Program-made: the position numbers and the translations under genes
Assembly (NCBI GenBank): GCA_910584345.1
Contig: CAJTZX010000031.1
Span: forward strand, 1 to 47,020
Direction of reading: 5' to 3'
From: an uncultured Eubacterium sp.
GTDB lineage: Bacteria > Bacillota > Clostridia > Lachnospirales > Lachnospiraceae
DNA: 47,020 nucleotides
Notes under the pieces: generated by a model
What the model was told of the DNA's origin: nothing
What the model saw: the letters and a program-made list of their open reading frames with translations, nothing else
Database searches by the model: none
Part shown: one piece after another, positions 1 to 8,768 of the stretch
Layout: the number at the start of each line of letters is the position of its first letter
Position numbering within the stretch: position 1 is the first letter of the stretch

Positions 1-3
1 AAA

Positions 4-91
4 CGGAGAAGGAGGGATTTGAACCCTCGCGCCGGTCACCCGACCTATACCCTTAGCAGGGGCACCTCTTCGGCCACTTGAGTACTTCTCC
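4..91 (-). tRNA. tRNA-Ser (anticodon GCT)
   Basis: On the minus strand a GGAGAAG acceptor arm pairs with CTTCTCC, the anticodon loop reads CTGCTAA (GCU, serine AGC/AGU codons), and there is a long variable arm typical of tRNA-Ser, followed by a GGTTCAAATCC T-arm. The discriminator base is G and no CCA is encoded: the next bases are TTT. Length is 88 nt. It is transcribed away from the origin, downstream of the fumarase genes, from its own promoter. Confidence 0.95.
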
Positions 92-143
92 AAATACAAT
101 ATTTATTACTTGTCAATGTTTCTTGCGTCACAACGCAAAAATG

Positions 144-172
144 ATTTTACATGTATTTTATCCATTTGTCAA
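144..172 (-). promoter_or_regulatory. SigA-type promoter of tRNA-Ser
   Basis: On the minus strand TTGACA (167-172) is separated by 17 bp from TAAAAT (144-149), about 50 nt upstream of the tRNA 5' end. The leader then contains a small hairpin, TTGCGT/ACGCAA (about 123-138). The rest of 92-282 is AT-rich with no gene visible. Confidence 0.7.
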
Positions 173-282
173 TATATTTTTTCAAATTTTTTCATATTTT
201 TCATTTTTTTCATTATCACTCTGTTTATCCTGCTTTTAAAACATGATCTACATAAAGATAATGCAGTAAAACTTAGCTTTTT

Positions 283-831
283 CTAATCTCTATAACTCTC
301 TACAGCTGTTTCGTAAAGATTATTTCCATCTGAATCTATTACCACAATCATAGGAAAATTTTCTACTTCTAATTTCCGAATCGCTTCTGTACCTAAATCA
401 TCATAGCAAATTATTTCAGATTTTTTAATACATTTTGATATTAATGCCCCTGCTCCTCCTATAGCTGCAAAATATACTGCATGATTTCGAATAATAGCTG
501 ATTTCACCTCTTCAGACCGTTTTCCTTTTCCTATCATCCCTTTTAATCCAAGATCTAGTAATTTAGATGCATATTTATCCATCCGTCCTGATGTAGTAGG
601 TCCTGCTGAGCCAATTACCTGACCTTCACGTGCTGGTGAAGGCCCCATATAATAAATTACTGCTTGATACAAATCAATTGGTAATTGTTTGCCCTGATCT
701 AATGCTTCTACCATTCTTTTATGAGCTGCATCACGCGCTGTATAGATTGTTCCTGATAAATAAATAGAATCTCCTGCTTTCAAATCTTTCGTAATAGCAT
801 CTGTTATTGGTGTATAGATATATTTGTCCAT
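283..831 (-). CDS. fumB: Fumarate hydratase class I, beta (C-terminal) subunit
   Basis: This 182-aa protein matches the C-terminal beta domain of class I (Fe-S) fumarases and L-tartrate dehydratases. It has the conserved LSGTIYTARDAAHKR segment (about residues 25-39) and GPTTSGRMD (about 77-85). In two-subunit enzymes this domain helps form the active site for interconversion of fumarate and malate. It starts with ATG behind an AAGAGAG ribosome-binding site and lies 76 bp downstream of the alpha subunit, so the two probably form one operon. L-tartrate dehydratase beta is the main alternative; the sequence alone does not settle substrate. Symbol usage varies; this is not the E. coli FumB isozyme. 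Confidence 0.88.
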   Translation of the reverse strand: MDKYIYTPITDAITKDLKAGDSIYLSGTIYTARDAAHKRMVEALDQGKQLPIDLYQAVIYYMGPSPAREGQVIGSAGPTTSGRMDKYASKLLDLGLKGMIGKGKRSEEVKSAIIRNHAVYFAAIGGAGALISKCIKKSEIICYDDLGTEAIRKLEVENFPMIVVIDSDGNNLYETAVESYRD

Positions 832-907
832 TATTATACTCTCTTTATTTTCTTTTATTCTTATATTCTATAAAATTGCACATTATTCGTTTACATTTCT
901 TTTGACA

Positions 908-1750
908 TCACAGTATTCTCTTTACATGTCTTGCAACATGGCAGCATATATTAATGGCTACTGGAAGACCGGCTATATGAGTAGGATAAACATTAATATT
1001 AATGCCTAAAGCAGTTGTCGTTCCACCCAAACCTGCAGGTCCAATTCCTAAATGATTGATTTTATCCAACATTTCTATTTCCAGTTCTTTTACATATGGT
1101 ATCTCTGAATGTTGATCGATATCCCTTGTCAAAGCTTTCTTTGCCAAAAGTGCACATTTTTCAAAATCTCCACCTATTCCAACACCAATAACCATTGGAG
1201 GACATGCATTTGGCCCGGCATCTTTTACTGTATTTATAATTGCATCTTTAACTCCATTTAGACCATCTGAAGGCTTTAGCATATATATTCTGCTCATATT
1301 TTCACTTCCAAAGCCTTTCGGTGCGACCGTTAATGATAAATGTTCCCCTGGTACAATCTGGTAATGAATAATGCCAGGTGTATTATCCTTTGTATTTTCC
1401 CGTAAAATCGGATCTATTACTACAGATTTCCGCAAATACCCTTCAGTGTAACCCCTGCGTATTCCTTCATTTACAGCATCTTCTATGGCAATTCCTTCAA
1501 TGTGTAATTCTTGTCCTATCTCTATAAAAACTACTGCCATACCGGTATCCTGGCAAATTGGTATTTGATCTGCTGCAGCAATTTCCATATTTTCCTCTAG
1601 CTGTCTTAAAATTTGACAGCCTAGAGGTGATTTTTCATTTTCTTTTGCCTGTATCATTGTATTTGTTACATCCTGTGACAGATACAGGTTTGCTTCAATA
1701 CACATTTCACTTATATTCTTAATTATTTCATCTGTATGAATTGTTCTCAT
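908..1750 (-). CDS. fumA: Fumarate hydratase class I, alpha (N-terminal) subunit
   Basis: This 280-aa protein is the Fe-S cluster-carrying subunit of a two-subunit class I fumarase. Three cysteines lie at the positions expected for [4Fe-4S] ligands: C66 in PICQDTG, C183 in NACPPMVIG and C270 in the C-terminal ICCHVARH. The cluster acts as Lewis acid in hydration of fumarate to malate and makes such enzymes oxygen-sensitive, consistent with an anaerobe. A GGAG ribosome-binding site precedes the ATG. It lies 38 bp downstream of gyrA and upstream of the beta subunit. L-tartrate dehydratase alpha is an alternative. Confidence 0.88.
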   Translation of the reverse strand: MRTIHTDEIIKNISEMCIEANLYLSQDVTNTMIQAKENEKSPLGCQILRQLEENMEIAAADQIPICQDTGMAVVFIEIGQELHIEGIAIEDAVNEGIRRGYTEGYLRKSVVIDPILRENTKDNTPGIIHYQIVPGEHLSLTVAPKGFGSENMSRIYMLKPSDGLNGVKDAIINTVKDAGPNACPPMVIGVGIGGDFEKCALLAKKALTRDIDQHSEIPYVKELEIEMLDKINHLGIGPAGLGGTTTALGININVYPTHIAGLPVAINICCHVARHVKRIL

Positions 1751-1788
1751 ATCTGTCTCCTTATCATAGCATGATTGATCTTATCATC

Positions 1789-4377
1789 TTAATTTGATTC
1801 ACTGTCTTTGTCTTTTTTTGCACGTTCCAACAGATCATTTATTTGATGCGAATCTTCCAGAACTTTTGCATTGTTATTTTCTTGTTCTATAGAAGTAATC
1901 GTATCATCAGTTTGATCTTCTTCATCGTCTTTCGTGTCTGCTTCCCGCACTTTTGTAAGACTTGCAACTTTAACATCAGGCTCTAAATTCATTAACTTTA
2001 CTCCTGATGTTACTCTTGATAAAACAGAAATACCAGCTACAGGCATACGTATAATTATACCTTCAGTCGTAATCATCATGATTTCATTTTCTTTATTTAC
2101 TGCTTTTACACCAATAATATTTCCTGTTTTTTCTGTAATCTTATAACACTTTACTCCTTTACCTCCACGGTTTTGTACTGTAAATTCATCCATCAGTGTA
2201 CACTTACCCATACCTCGTTCCGATACAGCCAAAAGCATATCACCTTGTGTATTTAGCTGCATTCCAACAACTTCATCGCTTTCAGCCAGATTCATACCAA
2301 TGACACCAATTGATGATCTTCCTGTTCCGCGAACGTCTTTTTCATTAAACCGGATACATTGTCCATATTTTGTTACAAGAATAATGTCTTTATCATTATC
2401 TGTCAGCTTTACTTCTATCAGTTCATCATCTTCACGTAGACTAATTGCTGCCAAACCAGTTTTACGAATATTCGCATATTCTAAAATAGGAGTCTTTTTT
2501 ACAATCCCTTTTTTAGTAGCCATAAATAAATATTCACCTTCGTTGTAGTTGCGAATAGGTATTAAAGCCGTAATTTTTTCTCCAGGCTGGAGCTGCAATA
2601 TATTAATAATCGCTGTTCCTCTGGAAGTTCTCCCTGCCTCAGGAATCTCATAGCCCTTCATGCGATAAACACGGCCGGTATTCGTAAAAAACATCAGATA
2701 ATGATGTGATGTAGTCATTAACAATTCTTCTATGTAATCATCTTCTATTGTTTCCATACCCTTAATGCCGCGCCCGCCACGATGCTGACTTCTAAAATTA
2801 TCCATGCTCATTCGCTTAATATATCCAAGTTTTGTCATAGTAATAATTGTATTAGTGACAGGAATCATATCAGCCATCGATATATCCAACTCATCATAAC
2901 TAATGGAAGTCCTTCTTTCATCACTATACTTATCTGAAATTAATAATATTTCTTCACGAATCACACCCAATAGCTTTTTTTCATCAGAAAGAATTGCTTT
3001 GTAATAAGCGATTTTCTCTGCGAGCTCCTGATATTCTCCCTCAATTTTTTCACGTTCCAAACCTGTCAAAGCACGCAGACGCATATCTACAATCGCCTGA
3101 GCCTGTACATCTGTCAGCCCAAAACGCTCCATTAGCCTTTCTTTTGCCTGTGCTGTCGTTCTGCTTCCCCTGATGATAGATATAACTTCATCTATGTGAT
3201 CTAAAGCAACGAGTAATCCTTCTAAAATATGTGAACGCTCTTCAGCCTTATTCAGATCATATTTCGTTCTTCTGGTAACAACCTCTTTCTGATGCAGCAA
3301 ATAATAATTAAGCATCTGTTGAAGATTCAGAATCTTCGGCTGGTCGTTGACCAGAGCCAACATAATTACTCCAAATGTATCCTGGAGCTGCGTATGCTTA
3401 TACAGTTGATTTAAAATCATATTAGGACTCACATCTTTACGCAGTTCAATACAAATCCGCATACCTTGCCGATCTGATTCATCACGTAATGCTGTAATGC
3501 CATCGATTTTTTTATCACGCACCAGATCTGCTATTTTCTCTATCAATCTTGCTTTATTTACCATAAATGGCAGTTCCGTAACAATGATACGGTTCTTACC
3601 ATTATTCATTGGTTCAATATTTGAAATAGCACGTACTTTAATTTTTCCTTTTCCGGTTCTGTATGCTTCATTGATACCGGCAGTACCTAAAATGCTGCCG
3701 CCAGTTGGAAAATCGGGACCTTTTACGATCGCAAGCAGTTCTTCCATGTCCGTATCACGATCAGCCTCTACTTCATTGTCAATGATTTTTACTACAGCCT
3801 CGATTACTTCCCGCAAATTATGCGGAGGTATATTCGTAGCCATTCCAACTGCAATTCCTGTCGTACCATTTACTAACAGATTTGGAAAGCGTGCCGGTAA
3901 CACAACAGGTTCTTTTTCGGTTTCGTCAAAATTCGGCCTAAAGTCAACAGTATCTTTGTTAATGTCCGCAAGCATTTCCATAGAAATTTTACTAAGCCTT
4001 GCTTCTGTATACCTCATCGCAGCTGCGCCATCACCATCTACAGAGCCAAAATTACCATGTCCATCTACAAGTGGATATCTGGTAGACCACTCTTGGGCCA
4101 TATTAACCAAAGCACCATAAATAGAACTATCCCCATGCGGATGATATTTACCCATTGTGTCACCGACAATACGTGCACATTTACGATGTGGTTTGTCTGG
4201 CCCATTATTTAATTCAATCATGGAATATAATACTCTTCGCTGTACCGGTTTTAATCCATCCCTTACGTCCGGCAATGCCCTGGCAGCAATTACACTCATT
4301 GCATAGTCAATATACGAAGATTCCATCGTTTCTTTCAGATCTACATCATGGATTTGATCAAAAATCTTATCATCCAT
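1789..4377 (-). CDS. gyrA: DNA gyrase subunit A
   Basis: This 862-aa protein is the breakage-rejoining subunit of DNA gyrase, which introduces negative supercoils with GyrB. The N-terminal core, the active-site tyrosine Y123 (MRYTEARLSK) and the GyrA-box QHRGGRGIKG that wraps DNA are all visible, followed by a beta-pinwheel C-terminal domain and an acidic Asp/Glu-rich tail. The quinolone-determining region reads HPHGDSSIYGAL: Ser84 is present and position 88 (E. coli D87 equivalent) is Gly. It follows gyrB with a 16-bp gap and its ribosome-binding site is a homopolymeric G9 tract. Confidence 0.98.
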   Translation of the reverse strand: MDDKIFDQIHDVDLKETMESSYIDYAMSVIAARALPDVRDGLKPVQRRVLYSMIELNNGPDKPHRKCARIVGDTMGKYHPHGDSSIYGALVNMAQEWSTRYPLVDGHGNFGSVDGDGAAAMRYTEARLSKISMEMLADINKDTVDFRPNFDETEKEPVVLPARFPNLLVNGTTGIAVGMATNIPPHNLREVIEAVVKIIDNEVEADRDTDMEELLAIVKGPDFPTGGSILGTAGINEAYRTGKGKIKVRAISNIEPMNNGKNRIIVTELPFMVNKARLIEKIADLVRDKKIDGITALRDESDRQGMRICIELRKDVSPNMILNQLYKHTQLQDTFGVIMLALVNDQPKILNLQQMLNYYLLHQKEVVTRRTKYDLNKAEERSHILEGLLVALDHIDEVISIIRGSRTTAQAKERLMERFGLTDVQAQAIVDMRLRALTGLEREKIEGEYQELAEKIAYYKAILSDEKKLLGVIREEILLISDKYSDERRTSISYDELDISMADMIPVTNTIITMTKLGYIKRMSMDNFRSQHRGGRGIKGMETIEDDYIEELLMTTSHHYLMFFTNTGRVYRMKGYEIPEAGRTSRGTAIINILQLQPGEKITALIPIRNYNEGEYLFMATKKGIVKKTPILEYANIRKTGLAAISLREDDELIEVKLTDNDKDIILVTKYGQCIRFNEKDVRGTGRSSIGVIGMNLAESDEVVGMQLNTQGDMLLAVSERGMGKCTLMDEFTVQNRGGKGVKCYKITEKTGNIIGVKAVNKENEIMMITTEGIIIRMPVAGISVLSRVTSGVKLMNLEPDVKVASLTKVREADTKDDEEDQTDDTITSIEQENNNAKVLEDSHQINDLLERAKKDKDSESN

Positions 4378-4385
4378 TTAATTTA

Positions 4386-4394
4386 CCCCCCCCC
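4386..4394 (-). promoter_or_regulatory. G9 homopolymer serving as gyrA ribosome-binding site
   Basis: The minus strand has nine consecutive G residues, then TAAATTAA, then the gyrA ATG. The tract begins in the last base of the gyrB TAG stop. It is the only purine-rich Shine-Dalgarno-like sequence in front of gyrA, with 8 nt spacing. Confidence 0.7.
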
Positions 4395-6316
4395 TAAATA
4401 TCCAAATTCTGAACCTTTGGTGCGTTCTCCTCTATAAATTCCCGTCTAGGCTCTACTTTGTCGCCCATTAAGGTAGTAAATGTCAGGTCAATTGCTGAAG
4501 AATTCTCATCATCTATCATAACCCTTTTCAAAACACGTTTTTCCGGATCCATCGTTGTCTCCCACAACTGGTCAGAATCCATCTCCCCAAGTCCTTTATA
4601 CCGCTGAATTTTATTATTACCATCACGGCCAATCTCCAATAGTATTTTTTCCAGTTCTTTATCATCATAGGCATACCACACATTTTTGTTTTTTTCAATC
4701 TTGAATAATGGTGGAGTAGCCAAATAAATATGTCCCTGGCGAATCAGCTCTGGCATAAAACGATATAAAAATGTCAGCATCAATGTACTGATATGTGCAC
4801 CGTCCACATCGGCATCTGTCATAATAATGATCTTATGATACCTTAACTTGCTGATATCAAAATCTTCATGAATACCCGTTCCAAAAGCAGTAATCATTGC
4901 TTTTATTTCAGCATTTCCATATATTTTATCCAATCGTGCTTTTTCAACATTTAAAATTTTGCCACGCAGAGGAAGTATTGCCTGTGTTGCGCGGTTTCGT
5001 GCTGTTTTTGCAGAACCTCCAGCAGAATCACCTTCTACAATAAATATTTCACAATTTTTCGGATCTCTATCTGAACAATCTGCTAATTTTCCCGGTAGTG
5101 AAGTACTCTCCAACGCTGTTTTCCTACGTGTTAAATCTCTGGCTTTTCTTGCGGCATCCCTTGCTCTTTGTGCTAACAAAGATTTTTCACAAATCGCTTT
5201 CGCTACTTGCGGATTTTGCTCCAGATAATACGTCAGCTGTTCGCTGACAACCGAATCTACCGCTCCTCTGGCCTCACTGTTACCAAGCTTTTGTTTTGTC
5301 TGACCTTCAAACTGCGGTTCTTCGATTTTAACGCTGATAATTGCAGTCATACCTTCGCGGATATCTTCCCCCGTCAGCGGAGGATCGTTTTCTTTTAAAA
5401 TTTTATTTGTCCGTGCATAATTATTGAATGTTTTCGTAATTGCATTTCGAAAACCAGCCAAATGTGTTCCGCCTTCAGGTGTAATAATATTATTTACAAA
5501 ACTATAAGTTGAATCATTATAAGAATCATTATGCTGAAGAGCAACTTCAACGATTACATTATCTTTTTGTCCTTCACAATAAATAACTTCTGGATATAAC
5601 GCTTCCTGACTGCGATTTAAATATGTGACAAATTCCTTAATGCCTCCTGCATAATGAAACTCATGCATACGTACCGGATCATCCCGTTTATCCTTTAAAA
5701 CAATGCGAAGACCTTTTGTTAAAAAAGCCGTTTCTCTTAATCTCTGTTTCAAAGTATCATAGTCATAAACTGTCTCTTCAAATATCGAACCATCAGGTGA
5801 AAATGTAACTTTTGTACCGGTTTTTTGCAAATCACATGTGCCTGCTACTTTAAGGGGATACATCGTAACACCGCGTTCATAACGCTGTTTATATACTTTA
5901 CCTTCCCGACAGATCTCAACTTCCAGCCAATTAGATAACGCATTTACAACAGAAGCTCCAACTCCATGCAATCCGCCAGACACTTTATATCCGCCGCCTC
6001 CAAATTTTCCTCCTGCATGCAGCACAGTAAATACAACCTCTACAGCAGGAAGTCCGGCTTTGTGATTAATTCCGGTAGGAATCCCTCGTCCATCATCAAT
6101 TACGGTAATAGAATTATCTGGATTGATCTTCACCTCAATATTCTTACAGTATCCTGCAAGCGCTTCATCTACAGAATTATCCACGATCTCATATACCAGA
6201 TGATGAAGTCCTCTTGATGATGTACTCCCAATATACATTCCGGGCCTTTTACGTACTGCTTCCAGCCCCTCCAGTATTTGGATTTGATCAGCTCCATAAT
6301 TATTTTCGATAGCCAT
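4394..6316 (-). CDS. gyrB: DNA gyrase subunit B
   Basis: This 640-aa protein is the ATPase subunit of gyrase. The GHKL ATP-binding motifs are present (EIVDNSVDEALAG near residue 40, DDGRGIP near 75, GGLHGVGASVVNALS near 115). So is the TOPRIM metal-binding domain (IVEGDSAGGSA, LPLRGKILNVEKA, DADVDGAHI) and the C-terminal QRYKGLGEM element. Length fits Gram-positive GyrB without the Proteobacterial insertion. It starts 29 bp after recF in the dnaA-dnaN-S4-recF-gyrB-gyrA order common to Firmicutes. Confidence 0.98.
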   Translation of the reverse strand: MAIENNYGADQIQILEGLEAVRKRPGMYIGSTSSRGLHHLVYEIVDNSVDEALAGYCKNIEVKINPDNSITVIDDGRGIPTGINHKAGLPAVEVVFTVLHAGGKFGGGGYKVSGGLHGVGASVVNALSNWLEVEICREGKVYKQRYERGVTMYPLKVAGTCDLQKTGTKVTFSPDGSIFEETVYDYDTLKQRLRETAFLTKGLRIVLKDKRDDPVRMHEFHYAGGIKEFVTYLNRSQEALYPEVIYCEGQKDNVIVEVALQHNDSYNDSTYSFVNNIITPEGGTHLAGFRNAITKTFNNYARTNKILKENDPPLTGEDIREGMTAIISVKIEEPQFEGQTKQKLGNSEARGAVDSVVSEQLTYYLEQNPQVAKAICEKSLLAQRARDAARKARDLTRRKTALESTSLPGKLADCSDRDPKNCEIFIVEGDSAGGSAKTARNRATQAILPLRGKILNVEKARLDKIYGNAEIKAMITAFGTGIHEDFDISKLRYHKIIIMTDADVDGAHISTLMLTFLYRFMPELIRQGHIYLATPPLFKIEKNKNVWYAYDDKELEKILLEIGRDGNNKIQRYKGLGEMDSDQLWETTMDPEKRVLKRVMIDDENSSAIDLTFTTLMGDKVEPRREFIEENAPKVQNLDI

Positions 6317-6345
6317 ATGTCATCCTCCTGATTCTTCTGCATCGG

Positions 6346-7422
6346 TTACTTTAGTTTCACTTGTCCGTCTCTCACCTCAAATACACGGTCAATACGAAAT
6401 CGATTTTTTACAAATTCATCCAACCCGGTACAAGTAATAATTGTTTGTATATCATGGATACTCGCTAGCAAATAATTTTGCCTGTTGCTGTCCAACTCAG
6501 AAAGAACATCATCCAGCAGCAATACCGGTGTATCATGAATGAGATTTTTGACCATTTGAATTTCAGACATCTTTAGTGACAATGCTGATGTTCTCTGTTG
6601 TCCTTGAGAACCATATTTTCTGATATCAGCATCTCCTATTTGGAATAACAAATCATCTCGGTGCGGGCCAACTGAAGTCTGGCAGTATTTCATATCTTTT
6701 TCACGTACTGCCTCAAGCTCTGCTTCAAATTGTTCTGCATTTATATCTGGTTCATACGTTAGTATCAGCTCTTCTCGGTTTCCTGAAATATTTTTATGAA
6801 TATTGTATACAATTCCTGCCAATTCTTTGACAAATGCACTTCTGCGCCGTATAACACGTTGTCCATAATCAATGAGCTGCATATCCCATACTGAAAGTGT
6901 ATCTATTAATTCCCGATGAAAAACCAGTTCTTTCAGCAGTTTATTTCGTTGATTCAGAATCTTATTATAATTTGTCAGATCCGATAAATAAATTTTATCT
7001 AACTGACATAATTCAAGATCTAAAAAACGTCTTCTCTGTGATGGGCCATTTTTAATAATATTCAAATCTTCAGGAGAAAAAAAAACAATATTTAAAATTC
7101 CAAACAATGAACTAGCTTTTTTGATTGGAATACGGTTTACTGCAATTCCTTTCGAACGATTTTTTTTCAAATGAATATCTATCTGAAAATTTTGTTCATT
7201 TTTTTCAACTAACGTGCGAATATGTGATTCATCTTTCTCAAACTGAATCATTTCTTTATCTTTACTGCCTTTATGCGATTTTGTAGTACCACTTACATAG
7301 GCAGCTTCCAAAATATTTGTTTTTCCCTGAGCGTTGTCTCCAAACAAAATGTTCGTTCCTTCTGTAAATTCAATTGATAAATTCTCATAATTACGAAAAT
7401 TCTTCAATTCTATAGACTTCAT
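6346..7422 (-). CDS. recF: DNA replication/repair protein RecF
   Basis: This 358-aa SMC-like ATPase helps load RecA at single-stranded gaps. The Walker A motif GDNAQGKTN follows FTEGTNILF near residue 30. The ABC signature-like GSQGQQRTSALSLK and Walker B VLLLDDVLSELD are present in the C-terminal half. I chose the ATG at 7422 because it shares its A with the TGA stop of the S4 gene (TGATG), a translational-coupling arrangement. An in-frame ATG two codons upstream (7428) is also possible. It lies in the conserved order between the S4 gene and gyrB. Confidence 0.96.
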   Translation of the reverse strand: MKSIELKNFRNYENLSIEFTEGTNILFGDNAQGKTNILEAAYVSGTTKSHKGSKDKEMIQFEKDESHIRTLVEKNEQNFQIDIHLKKNRSKGIAVNRIPIKKASSLFGILNIVFFSPEDLNIIKNGPSQRRRFLDLELCQLDKIYLSDLTNYNKILNQRNKLLKELVFHRELIDTLSVWDMQLIDYGQRVIRRRSAFVKELAGIVYNIHKNISGNREELILTYEPDINAEQFEAELEAVREKDMKYCQTSVGPHRDDLLFQIGDADIRKYGSQGQQRTSALSLKMSEIQMVKNLIHDTPVLLLDDVLSELDSNRQNYLLASIHDIQTIITCTGLDEFVKNRFRIDRVFEVRDGQVKLK

Positions 7423-7634
7423 CAGCATTGTTCAATTGTTATTGTCTCTCCATGATAGGAAACAACATCTCCATTATAAAGTTTCTTTCCACGCTGAAGT
7501 TCAACATCTCCATTAACAGTTACTTCTCCATCTTTGATGACAATTTTAGCTTCAATTCCAGAACTAACCATTCCAGCAAGTTTCATTGCCTGACCTAACT
7601 TGATATATTCGTCTTTTATTTTTATCATACTCAT
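7422..7634 (-). CDS. yaaA: S4-domain RNA-binding protein (YaaA family)
   Basis: This 70-aa protein is a stand-alone S4-like domain, with IKLGQAMKLAGMVSSGIEAK and the downstream VNGDVELQRGKKLYNGD typical of the family. In B. subtilis the homologue sits in the same place between dnaN and recF and has been linked to ribosome assembly; the exact role here is inferred. The start ATG has an AAGGA ribosome-binding site. Its stop overlaps the recF start. Confidence 0.92.
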   Translation of the reverse strand: MSMIKIKDEYIKLGQAMKLAGMVSSGIEAKIVIKDGEVTVNGDVELQRGKKLYNGDVVSYHGETITIEQC

Positions 7635-7655
7635 AAATATCCTTCATTTCAATCA

Positions 7656-8768
7656 TTAATTGTCAGCAGAGTTAAAATTAACCGGCAATATTAAATAAAT
7701 ATACTCATCATTATCGTCCCTGATAAAACAAGGGGCTTTTGGATTTACCATATATAGCATAACGTCTTCTTCATCAATGACACGAAGGGCGTCCATAAAG
7801 AATTTCGGGTTAAACCCAATCATCATATCTTTTCCCTCTTTTTCGATCTCGATATCTTCATTCATTGAACCAATGTAAGAAGATATCTTTAACTCCATAT
7901 AATTATTTTTGATATCCATAATAATAGGTTTTTTATCATTTTCTTTTACTAGAAGTGTCGCTCTGTCAATACATCCCAATAATTCACGTTTATTAATTTT
8001 TATTTTTGTTTCATAAGCTGAAGAAAGCATTTGATCGATTCTAAAATATTCACCATCTAACAATCTTGATACAACCGTTGTTTTTTCAAATTCAAAAATG
8101 ATATGATTATCTGTAATAAATATATCAACATAGTTTTCAGCTGATCCTGGAAGTATTTTGCTTATTTCCTGTAAAGTTTTACCTGGTACAATCACTTTTT
8201 TATTTTCACAATTGTTTTTTAATTCAATATTACGAATAGAAATCCGGTGTCCGTCAAGAGATACTACTTTTAATTTGTTCTCGTTAATTTCAAATAATTC
8301 TCCTGTCATTAATTTATTTGTATCATTATCAGCTATAGAAAATATTGTTTGTCTGATAATTTCTTTTAATGTAAATTGTGTAATAGAAATTGGTTTGTTC
8401 TTTTCTACATCCGGTAAGTATGCAAAATCATCTCCTAATTTACCTACAATATTAAATTTTGATTTTTCACAAGTTATCATTGTCTTTAATTTATTATCGG
8501 ATGTAATTGAAATATCATTATCAGGGAGTTTACGTACAATTTCAAAAAAAATCTTTGCATCTAAAGCTATGATCCCTGGCTCTTCAATGGTTCCTTCTAT
8601 TATAGTTTCTATTCCTAATTCCATATCATTTGCAATCAATTTAATCTGTTCTTTAGAAGCATCAATAAGAATACATTCTAAAATAGGCATTGTCGTTTTA
8701 GAAGGAACTGCTTTTATTACGATATTGACACCATAGAGCAGGTTCGCTTTTGAACAAATTAGCTTCAT
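7656..8768 (-). CDS. dnaN: DNA polymerase III subunit beta (sliding clamp)
   Basis: This 370-aa protein starts at MKLICSKANLLYGV and has the three-domain clamp pattern, ending in a typical YLILPVNF tail. The clamp encircles DNA and tethers the polymerase. A longer open frame extends 31 codons upstream to 8861, but that extension lacks a ribosome-binding site, encodes an unusual Ile/Tyr/Phe-rich stretch and is not part of the family. The ATG at 8768 has a strong AAAGGAG Shine-Dalgarno. A near-consensus DnaA box (TGTGTATAA on the plus strand, 8768-8776) overlaps the start region. Confidence 0.97.
   Translation of the reverse strand: MKLICSKANLLYGVNIVIKAVPSKTTMPILECILIDASKEQIKLIANDMELGIETIIEGTIEEPGIIALDAKIFFEIVRKLPDNDISITSDNKLKTMITCEKSKFNIVGKLGDDFAYLPDVEKNKPISITQFTLKEIIRQTIFSIADNDTNKLMTGELFEINENKLKVVSLDGHRISIRNIELKNNCENKKVIVPGKTLQEISKILPGSAENYVDIFITDNHIIFEFEKTTVVSRLLDGEYFRIDQMLSSAYETKIKINKRELLGCIDRATLLVKENDKKPIIMDIKNNYMELKISSYIGSMNEDIEIEKEGKDMMIGFNPKFFMDALRVIDEEDVMLYMVNPKAPCFIRDDNDEYIYLILPVNFNSADN

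Noticed and set aside
3497..4120. 207-codon plus-strand frame opposite gyrA
   Set aside because: Shadow of the highly conserved gyrA coding sequence, with no ribosome-binding site and no family resemblance.
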